NCBI GenBank assembly: GCA_021781775.1
Contig: JAJXWE010000149.1
Span: 1-5,406 of the forward strand
DNA length: 5,406 nt
From: Pseudomonadota bacterium
GTDB taxonomy: Bacteria; Pseudomonadota; Gammaproteobacteria; Steroidobacterales; Steroidobacteraceae
Direction of reading: 5' to 3'
Part shown: piece after piece, positions 1 through 5,392 of the stretch
How the letters are laid out: every line of letters begins with the position of its first letter
Numbering within the stretch: the stretch's first letter is position 1
Position numbers and translations under genes: made by a program
The notes under the pieces: generated by a model
What the model was told of the DNA's origin: nothing
The model's input: the letters and a program-made list of their open reading frames with translations, nothing else
Databases searched by the model: none

Positions 1-327
1 CGGGTGGGGTGCGAACGGCGCGCCGATCGGTCCGATCAGGCTCACCGTGTCACCCGGTCGGCGCGCCGCGAGCGCACGCAGGCCGGGTCCGACGATCTTG
101 TAGAGCAGATCGATCCAGCCGGCCTCGCGGTCGGCGCGCATGATCGACAGCGGCCGGCGCATCGCGATGGCCGGGTCGCAGGTCACGTGCACGAAGCTGC
201 CCGGCTCGGCACGCGCGGCGCACGCCGGTGCAGCCAGGCGCAGGACGAACTGCTCGGCCTCGTGGGCGGTCTGGCGCACGATCCGGGCATCCTCCAGATG
301 CAGCGTGCCGCGGGTCGCGCGGCTCAT
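1..327 (-). CDS. pyrK: PyrK-like dihydroorotate dehydrogenase electron-transfer subunit (N-terminal 109 residues, truncated by window edge)
   Basis: Role by family: PyrK carries FAD and a 2Fe-2S cluster and passes electrons from the FMN-containing catalytic subunit (class 1B PyrD) to NAD+ in the dihydroorotate to orotate step of UMP synthesis, in the cytoplasm. Seen: an open frame with no stop from ATG at 327 to base 1. The translation begins MSRATRGTLHLEDARIV and contains EPGSFVHV near residues 42-49, the FAD-binding signature MRRPLSI near 57-63, LLYKIVGPGLRAL near 74-86 and GPIGAPF near 99-105. These line up in order with the FAD-binding beta-barrel of PyrK (QFLHL, RRPISI, ILYRIG, GPLGNGF in the lactococcal protein). 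The NAD-binding and Cys-rich 2Fe-2S parts lie outside the window; the full family length is about 250-280 residues. The start is firm: a GGAGAG site (340-335) sits 7 bases upstream and the ATG overlaps the pyrB stop as ATGA. Another ferredoxin-reductase-like flavoprotein is possible, but the pyrB neighbour favours PyrK. Confidence 0.85.
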   Translation of the reverse strand, partial: MSRATRGTLHLEDARIVRQTAHEAEQFVLRLAAPACAARAEPGSFVHVTCDPAIAMRRPLSIMRADREAGWIDLLYKIVGPGLRALAARRPGDTVSLIGPIGAPFAPHP

Positions 328-1280
328 GCGCCGGCTCTCCAGGCGAGCACCTCGTTCAGCACGGCCATGCGCACGGCGACGCCGTTGCGCACCTGGTCGC
401 GAATCACCGAGCGCGGACCGTCCGCGACTTCGGAGGCAATCTCGATGCCGCGGTTCATCGGCTGCGGGTGCATGACGATGGCGTCGGGCCGTGCGAGCGC
501 CAGCCGCTCGGGCGTCAGGCCGTAGCTGGCGTAGTAGCGATCGCCGTCGGGCAGATCGATCTGCGCCATCCGCTCCTTTTGGATGCGCAGCATCATCACC
601 ACGTCGACCTCCCTGAGGCCGCTCTCGAGCGTCGTGTGGCGCGCGCACCCGCTGAATTCCGCCGCCTCGGGCATGAGTATCGGCGGGGCGACGATACGCA
701 GGTCCGCCACGCCGAGCGTGCGAAACACTTGGAACGCCGAGCGGGCGACCCGCGAATGCCGAATGTCGCCCACGATCGCAATGCTCAACCGATCGAAGCG
801 CGGCTTGTACTGACGCACGGTCAGCGCGTCGAGCAGCCCCTGCGTCGGATGCGCCACGTGTGCCTCGCCTGCGGACAGCACGCTGACGTGCGGCGCTACA
901 TTCGCGGCCACCGTCGCCGGTACAGAGGTCTCGGCATCCCGGATCACGAGGGCATCGACGTGCAGCGACTGCAGCGTGTAGACGGTGTCGAGCATGCTCT
1001 CGCCCTTGACGCGCGAGGACAGCTGCACTTCGAGGTTTACGACGTCCGCGCCGAGGCGTTTGGCCGCCAGTTCGAACGAGACCCGGGTGCGGGTCGAGGG
1101 CTCGGTGAACAGATTCGCAACGGTGCAGCCCGCGAGGGCGCGGCTGACCGGCGGCCGCTCGCCGAGCGGCCGCACCAGCCCCTGGGCCCGCTCGAGCAGC
1201 CGCTCGATGAGCGCGCGTGGCAGGCCCTCGAGCGTGATGAGGTGGCGCAGCGAGCCGTCGACGCGCAACTGTGTGCTCAA
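324..1280 (-). CDS. pyrB: Aspartate carbamoyltransferase catalytic chain
   Basis: Catalyses carbamoyl phosphate + L-aspartate to N-carbamoyl-L-aspartate, the committed step of pyrimidine synthesis in the cytoplasm. With the start chosen here the protein has 318 residues, normal for the family. Visible motifs are the carbamoyl-phosphate loop EPSTRTRVSFE (60-70), the neighbour-chain lysine loop SSRVKGES (88-95), the arginine strand VIRD (112-115), HPTQGLLD (144-151), GDIRHSRVARS (171-181), MMLRIQKERM (229-238) and MHPQPMNRGIEI (270-281). Two usual positions differ: RD where RH is common, and HPQP where HPGP is common; neither is a known catalytic side chain. Start choice: TTG at 1280 has a perfect GGAGG five bases upstream and gives the expected N-terminus before LRHLITLEGL. 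An in-frame ATG at 1307 would add nine residues but has no clear ribosome site. The reading frame also runs open back to 1508, inside ruvX, which is not credible as coding. No pyrI or pyrR lies next to it. The stop overlaps pyrK by 4 bases, so the two are probably translationally coupled. Confidence 0.94.
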   Translation of the reverse strand: MSTQLRVDGSLRHLITLEGLPRALIERLLERAQGLVRPLGERPPVSRALAGCTVANLFTEPSTRTRVSFELAAKRLGADVVNLEVQLSSRVKGESMLDTVYTLQSLHVDALVIRDAETSVPATVAANVAPHVSVLSAGEAHVAHPTQGLLDALTVRQYKPRFDRLSIAIVGDIRHSRVARSAFQVFRTLGVADLRIVAPPILMPEAAEFSGCARHTTLESGLREVDVVMMLRIQKERMAQIDLPDGDRYYASYGLTPERLALARPDAIVMHPQPMNRGIEIASEVADGPRSVIRDQVRNGVAVRMAVLNEVLAWRAGA

Positions 1281-1285
1281 CGCCG

Positions 1286-1290
1286 CCTCC
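1286..1290 (-). promoter_or_regulatory. Ribosome binding site that decides the pyrB start
   Basis: On the minus strand GGAGG lies at 1290-1286, five bases before TTG at 1280. It is the best Shine-Dalgarno match in the ruvX-pyrB spacer and favours the TTG start over the upstream ATG at 1307, whose preceding bases contain no purine-rich site. Confidence 0.6.
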
Positions 1291-1309
1291 GCGCCGCGCC
1301 GCGCCATGG

Positions 1310-1337
1310 GCCGGCCAGGCGGCAGGCGCAGGCCGGC
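1310..1337 (-). repeat. GC-only inverted repeat in the ruvX-pyrB spacer
   Basis: Read on the minus strand, GCCGGCC (1337-1331) and GGCCGGC (1316-1310) are exact reverse complements separated by 14 bases. A transcript could form a stable 7-bp stem about 30 bases upstream of the proposed pyrB TTG. No run of U follows, so it is not an intrinsic terminator. It could affect mRNA stability or pyrB translation, or be chance in very GC-rich DNA. Confidence 0.35.
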
Positions 1338-1350
1338 GGGATGATGCGAT

Positions 1351-1800
1351 TCATGGCAGTTCTTCTCCCGGTTCTCCAGACAGCCAGCGCTCCAGGATGA
1401 TCGCGGCCGCCGCGCTGTCGATGTCCGTACGCCGCAGGCGGCCCCGCTCGCCGCGTGCGCGGCCGGCCTTGAGCGCCTCGTTCGCCTCGAGGGACGAGAA
1501 GCGTTCATCGACCAGACTCACGGGCAGCGCGAAGCGCCGCTTGATTTCGCTGGCGAAGCGCCGCGCCTGCGGCAGCAGGGCGCCAGCGGTGCCATCGGCA
1601 TTATACGGGGCTCCGACCACCGCCCGCCCTGGATTGAATGCGCGCATCTCGCGCCCGATCGCCTCCCAGTCGGGCTCGCCCGCACGGGTCGCGGCGGCCG
1701 GTCGGGGCGCCGCCGTGCCGGTCAGGGTGTCCCCCGTGGCAATGCCGATGCGTCTGAGTCCGAAATCGAAGGCGAGGATGCGCAGGATCGGGTCAGGCAT
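1351..1800 (-). CDS. ruvX: RuvX/YqgF, putative pre-16S rRNA nuclease (Holliday-junction-resolvase-like fold)
   Basis: YqgF-family proteins have an RNase H/RuvC-like fold; in E. coli the protein is needed to process the 5' end of pre-16S rRNA, and the old name records a predicted resolvase activity. The product has 149 residues, a normal length (about 135-155). Visible motifs are LAFDFGLRRIGIATGD (9-24) with the first catalytic aspartate D12, VVGAPYNADGT (61-71), the VDERFSS strand with D98 and E99 (97-103), and the C-terminal DIDSAAAAIILERWL (126-140) supplying the last acidic residues. All expected acidic positions are present, so it should be active. The ATG at 1800 overlaps the yqgE stop by 8 bases and lacks a strong ribosome site, which suggests coupling to yqgE translation. 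The yqgE-ruvX pairing is widely conserved in gammaproteobacteria. Confidence 0.94.
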   Translation of the reverse strand: MPDPILRILAFDFGLRRIGIATGDTLTGTAAPRPAAATRAGEPDWEAIGREMRAFNPGRAVVGAPYNADGTAGALLPQARRFASEIKRRFALPVSLVDERFSSLEANEALKAGRARGERGRLRRTDIDSAAAAIILERWLSGEPGEELP

Positions 1801-2446
1801 GTCCGGCGGTCAGGCTGAGCTGGCCGACATTGACCCCGAGCAGTCCCCAGGCGCCGCTCCAGCGCTGCTCGAAGGGCAGCTCGAAGACCACCCGGGGGTC
1901 GACCGGTACCGATATCCAGGCATTGTCGCGGATCTCGCGCTCGAGCTGCCCGCCATCCCAACCGGCGTAGCCGAGCGCGATGAATGCATCGGCGGGGCCG
2001 TCGCCGCGCGCCATCGCCGCGAGCACGTCGCGTGAGGTGGTGACCTGGATGGTCTCGGAGACTTTGTGCGTATGGTCCCAGTGACCACCCGGCCGATGTA
2101 GTACGAAGCCGCGGTCCGTGTGCACCGGGCCGCCGCGCAGGACGGGCCGCGCCGCTATGCCGTCGTCCGACGGGGTGATCTGCATCTGCGAGAACACGTC
2201 GGCGAGACGCATCGGCAGTGGTTTGTTCAGCACGATGCCGAGCGCTCCGCGGTCCGTGTGCTCGCAGATGAGCGCGACGGTCTGGGAGAAATTCGGGTCG
2301 GTGAGCGAGGGCATCGCGATCAACAGATGGTTGGTCAGGCTCGCGAAGCCTTCCGGGACGTCTGTGGCGCCACCACGCTCCACGTCCGCGCCCAGCTCGA
2401 ACCCGGGCTCTGCATTGCCAACCGGCTTGTCGCTCTGCGCGCTCAT
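1793..2446 (-). CDS. yqgE: UPF0301/DUF179 protein YqgE (AlgH)
   Basis: A conserved cytoplasmic protein of unsettled biochemical function; in Pseudomonas the homologue was named AlgH from work on alginate regulation. Seen: LTNHLLIAMPSLTDPNF (37-53), CEHTDRGALGIVLNKP (61-76), RGGPVHTDRGFVLH (104-117) and ALGYAGWDGGQLERE (157-171), in the order typical of the family. With ATG at 2446 the protein has 217 residues, some 30 more than the usual 185-190. The excess is a polar, acidic N-terminal stretch before the conserved core. An in-frame GTG at 2383 would give 196 residues, so the start is uncertain; neither has a strong ribosome site. The frame also extends upstream to 2677, but that part is the shadow of the TonB-like gene. 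It begins 31 bases after that gene's stop and overlaps ruvX by 8 bases. Confidence 0.93.
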   Translation of the reverse strand: MSAQSDKPVGNAEPGFELGADVERGGATDVPEGFASLTNHLLIAMPSLTDPNFSQTVALICEHTDRGALGIVLNKPLPMRLADVFSQMQITPSDDGIAARPVLRGGPVHTDRGFVLHRPGGHWDHTHKVSETIQVTTSRDVLAAMARGDGPADAFIALGYAGWDGGQLEREIRDNAWISVPVDPRVVFELPFEQRWSGAWGLLGVNVGQLSLTAGHA

Positions 2447-2477
2447 GCGGCCAGTATGGGGATGGAGCCGGCGCGGC

Positions 2478-3347
2478 TCAAGGCGCGCGGACCGATCCGC
2501 TGAAGCGCCCGCCCTTGAACTGCCACTCGTAGGTAAAGCGCAGGACCCGATAGCGCCGCGCCAGGTCCGGCGGAAACGGATCGAAGGGGCTGGCGAGGCG
2601 CAGGATGGCGAGGGCGGCCTGGTCGAGCGCCGGGTCGCCGCTGGAGCGGCGCACCACGGCGCGCAGCAGCCGCCCATTGGCGCTGATGGCGACTTCGATA
2701 ACCGGGGCGGCGTTCGGACGGGCGTCGCGGGCGGCCACGGGGAAATTCAGCGTGCCGATCCGCTCCACCTTGTGCCGCCACGCCACCAGGTACGGCGCAA
2801 CGAGAGCCGAGCGGGTGTCCGGGCTCACCCACAGCTGCCGCTTCGGACCGCGCAGCAGCACCGGGCCGCTCGCGTTCGAGCCCAGTGCGCCGTCCGCGCC
2901 CTGGGCAAGCGCCCCGTCGAGCGAGCCGGGTGCGCTGCGGATCCGGTAGGTGACCTGTGTGCTCCATCCGGTGGTCGTGAGGACGCGTTCCGCGCCGCCC
3001 TGGGCCGGTTGGCCCGGGGCGGCGCTGGCATGGCCCTGCAACGCCTTGGAGCGCACCCCGGGACGCAGCGCCGGGGTGTGCGGCTGAAGGTCGTGGCCCG
3101 AGTTGCCCGAGCCGAGCTGGGTGCGCTGCGCCAGGTAGGCCGCGGTGGGATTGCGCTGCGCGCTCGGCAATTGATCGGACACGAGCAGCACGCGCAATCC
3201 CGGCGCGCTTCGCCTACCGGCGAGCGGGGTGTTGAAGTTCACCCCGAGGATCAGCAGACCATGCAGCAGCGTCGCCACGAACAGCATCGTCAGCAGGCGA
3301 TCGCGCGGCGCGCGCATGGCCCGAACCGATGCGGACTGAACGGCCAT
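2478..3347 (-). CDS. TonB-family energy transducer (PA0406-like)
   Basis: TonB-type proteins span the inner membrane once and use the ExbB-ExbD proton-motive-force complex to energise outer-membrane receptors. Of 289 residues, about 18-37 (LLTMLFVATLLHGLLILGV) form one membrane segment after a short basic N-terminus, giving a cytoplasm-in topology. Residues 45-185 are a low-complexity Gly/Ala/Ser/Gln-rich periplasmic linker without the Pro-Lys/Pro-Glu repeats of classical TonB. Residues 186-278 form the C-terminal TonB domain: YLVAWRHKVERIGTLNFP (186-203), VIEVAISANGRL (216-227), SSGDPALDQAALAILRLASP (235-254), then a final FTYEWQF strand. The membrane helix keeps the functional histidine (H29), but the serine four residues earlier in the SxxxH motif is alanine (A25). 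A GAGGG site overlapping the gshB stop lies 7 bases before the ATG. No exbB, exbD or receptor gene is visible here. The position matches the tonB-like gene between gshB and algH in Pseudomonas; the substrate or partner receptor is unknown. Confidence 0.9.
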   Translation of the reverse strand: MAVQSASVRAMRAPRDRLLTMLFVATLLHGLLILGVNFNTPLAGRRSAPGLRVLLVSDQLPSAQRNPTAAYLAQRTQLGSGNSGHDLQPHTPALRPGVRSKALQGHASAAPGQPAQGGAERVLTTTGWSTQVTYRIRSAPGSLDGALAQGADGALGSNASGPVLLRGPKRQLWVSPDTRSALVAPYLVAWRHKVERIGTLNFPVAARDARPNAAPVIEVAISANGRLLRAVVRRSSGDPALDQAALAILRLASPFDPFPPDLARRYRVLRFTYEWQFKGGRFSGSVRAP

Positions 3348-3354
3348 CGCCGCG

Positions 3355-3359
3355 CCCTC
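3355..3359 (-). promoter_or_regulatory. Ribosome binding site of the tonB-like gene
   Basis: On the minus strand GAGGG (3359-3355) lies 7 bases before the ATG at 3347 and overlaps the gshB TGA stop (3360-3358). This fixes the start and suggests that translation of the two genes is linked. Confidence 0.55.
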
Positions 3360-4320
3360 ACCGTGCCGCGCGTGCCAGGCGCCGCTCGATCGCTTCCATC
3401 AGTCGTCCGCCGATGTCGATGGGGTGCTGCTTCTCGATCTCGCGGATCCCGGTCGGACTGGTGACGTTGATTTCGGTGACGAACCCGCCGATGACGTCGA
3501 GCCCGACGAACAGCATGCCCGCCGCCGCGAGCGGCGGACCGATTTCGGCGGCGAGCCAGCGCTCCTGATCCGTCAGCGCCCGCACTTCGGCGCGCGCCCC
3601 GGCGGCAAGATTGCCCCGGTTGTCGTGCGGCAGGGGAATGCGCGCCAGGCCGAACGGCAGTGGCTCCCCGTCGACCAGCAGGACCCGGGTGTCGCCGCCG
3701 GTGGTGATCTCCGGCAGGTACCGCTGCGCGATGGCGAAGCGCTGCCCGTAGTCGGTGAGGGTTTCGAGCACGACGCCGGTGTTCTTGTCGTGGCGCTCGA
3801 GCACGAAGATCGACCGCCCCCCCATGCCGTGCAGGGGCTTGCACACGATCTTGCCGTGCTCGGCGAGAAACGCCGTCATGTCGGTCATGTCGCGCGTGAT
3901 CAGGGTCGGGGCGCAGCACTGCGGGAACCAGGCCGTGTACACCTTCTCGTTCATGTCCCGCAGGCCGCGCGGGCGGTTGACCACCTGCGCGCCCTGCGCC
4001 TCGGCCCGCTCGAGAATATAGGTCGTATAGATGTATTCGGTGTCGAACGGCGGGTCCTTGCGCATCAGGATGGCGTCGAGCTCCCCGAGACGCAGCACGG
4101 CCGGCTCACCGAGCGTGAACCATCCTGCCGGATCGGCTTTCACCGTGAGCGGCCGCGCCCGGCCCCAGGCGATGCCATCGCGCAGCCACACGTCGCGCTG
4201 CTCGAAGTAGGTGAGTGACCAGCCGCGCGCCTGCGCCGCGAGGAGCATGGCCAGCGTCGAATCCTTCGCGTAATGGATGGCGCTGATCGGATCCATGATC
4301 ACGCCGAGTCGGACGGACAT
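3358..4320 (-). CDS. gshB: Glutathione synthetase (ATP-grasp)
   Basis: Joins gamma-glutamylcysteine and glycine with ATP hydrolysis, the second and last step of glutathione synthesis, in the cytoplasm. With ATG at 4320 the product has 320 residues, the usual size for bacterial GshB. The N-terminal GSH-synthetase domain shows GVIMDPISAIHYAKDSTLAM (6-25) and LMRKDPPFDTEYIYTTYILE (85-104). A connecting stretch has NRPRGLRDMNEKVYTAWFP (115-133). The ATP-grasp domain has the flexible glycine-rich loop KPLHGMGGRS (161-170), QRYLPEI (199-205), RGNLAAGARAE (235-245) and the metal/ATP site GLDVIGGFVTEINVTSPTGI (273-292). The frame is open upstream to an ATG at 4398, but that extension has no family resemblance. 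MSVRLGVIMDPI is the normal beginning, although no good ribosome site precedes it. It is the first gene of the minus-strand block and is transcribed away from pilG. Confidence 0.96.
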   Translation of the reverse strand: MSVRLGVIMDPISAIHYAKDSTLAMLLAAQARGWSLTYFEQRDVWLRDGIAWGRARPLTVKADPAGWFTLGEPAVLRLGELDAILMRKDPPFDTEYIYTTYILERAEAQGAQVVNRPRGLRDMNEKVYTAWFPQCCAPTLITRDMTDMTAFLAEHGKIVCKPLHGMGGRSIFVLERHDKNTGVVLETLTDYGQRFAIAQRYLPEITTGGDTRVLLVDGEPLPFGLARIPLPHDNRGNLAAGARAEVRALTDQERWLAAEIGPPLAAAGMLFVGLDVIGGFVTEINVTSPTGIREIEKQHPIDIGGRLMEAIERRLARAAR

Positions 4321-4488
4321 GGCGGGATGATGCCAGGACCGGCGCCCGCTGTCCGGCCGCAGTGGCGCGGGGAAGGGTGTGGCGCGCCCAGACGGCATGG
4401 CGAGGGTCGATCCAATATGTTAAAAGAAAATCTGCGTGAGTTCTCGGGGCCCGCATAGCCATTGGCGCCGCTTCGGGCATTGCGTGTA

Positions 4489-4536
4489 GGCTCGGGACTC
4501 GAGCCGGGAGCCGCTATCGTGGCGGCTGCCCGAGCC
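4489..4536 (+). repeat. Nested and competing inverted repeats in the pilG leader
   Basis: Three exact pairings are visible. Outer arms GGCTCGGG (4489-4496) and CCCGAGCC (4529-4536) form an 8-bp stem enclosing 32 bases. Inside lies AGCCGC (4509-4514) / GCGGCT (4522-4527) with a 7-base loop. In addition GGCTCG (4489-4494) can pair with the nearby CGAGCC (4500-4505), which would compete with the outer stem. The whole element ends 15 bases before the pilG ribosome site. It may be an operator, an mRNA leader structure or a weak upstream terminator; there is no U-tract after it. Confidence 0.5.
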
Positions 4537-4551
4537 TCGCCTCGACAGTAT

Positions 4552-4557
4552 AAGGAG
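4552..4557 (+). promoter_or_regulatory. Ribosome binding site of pilG
   Basis: AAGGAG is the strongest Shine-Dalgarno match in the window. It lies 4 bases before the GTG at 4562 and 10 bases before a second in-frame GTG at 4568, so it supports initiation here but does not settle which of the two GTG codons is used. Confidence 0.7.
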
Positions 4558-4561
4558 TTGC

Positions 4562-4960
4562 GTGGCCGTGACCGCCAGCAACGCGAAACTGCAGGGCCTG
4601 AAGGTCCTGGTGATTGACGACAGCAAGACGATCCGCCGTACGGCCGAGACGCTCCTCGCCAAGGAGGGGTGTGAGGTGTACACGGCCATCGACGGCTTCG
4701 ATGCGCTGTCCAAGATCGCCGACCACCAGCCGGACATCGTGTTCGTCGACATCATGATGCCGCGGCTCGATGGCTATCAGACCTGCTCTCTGATCAAGCA
4801 CAACAAGGTATTCCGCTCGATCCCGGTGATCATGCTGTCCTCGAAGGACGGCCTGTTCGACCGCGCCCGCGGCCGGATCGTCGGTTCGGAGCACTACCTG
4901 ACCAAGCCGTTCACCAAGGACGAGCTGCTGAGCGCGATCGAGACGCATATCGGGAGATGA
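4562..4960 (+). CDS. pilG: PilG, CheY-like response regulator of twitching motility
   Basis: A single receiver domain with no output domain. In Pseudomonas PilG is phosphorylated by the ChpA histidine kinase of the Pil-Chp chemosensory system and promotes type IV pilus extension and surface-sensing cAMP signalling. The 132-residue product carries VLVIDDSKTIRRTAETLL (15-32) with the acidic pocket D19/D20, the phospho-acceptor D63 in FVDIMMPRLDGYQTC (61-75), VIMLSSKDGLFDRARGRIVG (89-108) and LTKPF with K115. The stretches SKTIRRTAETLL, DGFDAL and SSKDGLF are close to Pseudomonas PilG, which distinguishes it from generic CheY. Start is GTG at 4562, or GTG at 4568 (two residues shorter). The TGA stop overlaps an ATG as ATGA, immediately ahead of pilH, so the two are co-transcribed. 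Confidence 0.96.
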   Translation: MAVTASNAKLQGLKVLVIDDSKTIRRTAETLLAKEGCEVYTAIDGFDALSKIADHQPDIVFVDIMMPRLDGYQTCSLIKHNKVFRSIPVIMLSSKDGLFDRARGRIVGSEHYLTKPFTKDELLSAIETHIGR

Positions 4961-4965
4961 CGGCC

Positions 4966-5331
4966 ATGGCGCTGATTCTCATCGTCGACGATTCGCCGAC
5001 GGAAGTGCACGTGATGCAGGCGGCGCTCGAGAAGCATGGATTTCGCACCGCAGCGGCCGCCGACGGCGCCGAGGGCGTGCGGCTCGCCCGCGAGATGAAT
5101 CCCGACCTCATTTTCATGGACATCGTCATGCCGGGCATGAATGGCTATCAGGCGACCCGCGCGCTGGTCAACGATCCGCGCACGCGCCAGATCCCCATCA
5201 TCATGGTCACGTCCAAGGGACAGGAGACCGATCGCATCTGGGGACTGCGTCAGGGCGCGATCGACTACATGGTCAAGCCGGTCTCACCCGACCAGCTCAT
5301 CGCCAAGGCGCGCCTGGCGCTCGCGAGCTGA
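4966..5331 (+). CDS. pilH: PilH, CheY-like response regulator of twitching motility
   Basis: The second receiver-only regulator of the Pil-Chp system. In Pseudomonas PilH accepts phosphate from ChpA and opposes PilG, affecting pilus retraction and resetting of the pathway. Seen: LILIVDDSPTEVHVMQAALE (3-22) with D8/D9, phospho-acceptor D52 in FMDIVMPGMNGYQATR (50-65), IIMVTSKGQETDRIWGLRQG (78-97) with the switch residue T82, and MVKP with K104. The QETDRIWGLRQGA stretch is typical of PilH. The ATG at 4966 gives 121 residues, exactly the usual PilH length, with GGGAG (4952-4956) nine bases upstream. An earlier in-frame ATG at 4957 overlaps the pilG stop and would add three residues, but would have no spacing from that ribosome site. 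Confidence 0.95.
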   Translation: MALILIVDDSPTEVHVMQAALEKHGFRTAAAADGAEGVRLAREMNPDLIFMDIVMPGMNGYQATRALVNDPRTRQIPIIMVTSKGQETDRIWGLRQGAIDYMVKPVSPDQLIAKARLALAS

Positions 5332-5392
5332 ATGGCGCCCATGCCGTACCGTCCAATTCATCGTTTTTCCTGCGTCCGCGGGGCGTTCCACC

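Larger units (their letters stand above)
1277..1354 (-). other. 25-codon reading frame bridging ruvX and pyrB (possible leader or coupling peptide)
   Basis: ATG at 1354-1352 overlaps the ruvX TGA (1353-1351) as ATGA. The frame stays open for 25 codons and ends with TGA (1279-1277), which overlaps the proposed pyrB TTG start (1280-1278) as TTGA. The peptide would begin MNRIIPPACACRLAG and end in four arginines. It matches no family I know and does not resemble PyrR, the gene found in this position in Pseudomonas. The double overlap could carry ribosomes from ruvX into pyrB, or the peptide could act as a leader. Because a random frame of this length is common in GC-rich DNA, I do not call it a gene. 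Confidence 0.25.
4321..4561. promoter_or_regulatory. Divergent intergenic region between gshB and pilG
   Basis: This 241-base stretch should hold the outward promoters for both transcription units. It contains the window's clearest AT-rich patch (about 4411-4431, AATATGTTAAAAGAAAAT), a plausible place for RNA polymerase opening. On the minus strand CATATT at 4419-4414 could be a -10 element for gshB, giving a leader of roughly 85-90 bases. On the plus strand, TAGGCT at 4487-4492 with TTGGCG 19 bases upstream is a weak candidate for pilG. None has a good matching -35 box, so individual promoters are not called. Short frames across the region show no family resemblance. Confidence 0.5.

Noticed and set aside
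1277..1354. Remnant of pyrR between ruvX and pyrB
   Set aside because: The 25-codon peptide shows no PyrR-like motif and is far too short to recognise as a decayed copy.
228..1400. 390-codon plus-strand frame opposite pyrB
   Set aside because: It lies antisense to a clear aspartate carbamoyltransferase, has no recognisable motif and is rich in Arg, Ala, Gly and His, as expected of a GC-rich shadow frame.
2118..3464. 448-codon plus-strand frame opposite yqgE, the tonB-like gene and the end of gshB
   Set aside because: It crosses three well-supported minus-strand genes and their boundaries, and its composition is that of a codon-phase shadow with no domain signature.
3424..4218. 264-codon plus-strand frame opposite gshB
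   Set aside because: Antisense shadow of a highly conserved ATP-grasp enzyme; no motif of its own.
4418..4458. Short plus-strand frame beginning MLKENLREF in the gshB-pilG intergenic region
   Set aside because: Only 13 codons, no ribosome site, and it lies in the AT-rich patch where promoter function is more likely.
4455..4480. Possible sigma-54 site (TTGGCG...TTGC) upstream of pilG
   Set aside because: The GG and GC elements are not at the required spacing; the match does not survive counting.
4551..4556. TATAAG-like -10 sequence just before pilG
   Set aside because: It overlaps the ribosome binding site, so transcription from it would start inside or after the pilG start codon.
4514..4948. 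144-codon minus-strand frame opposite pilG
   Set aside because: Antisense to an unmistakable PilG receiver domain; no independent family resemblance.
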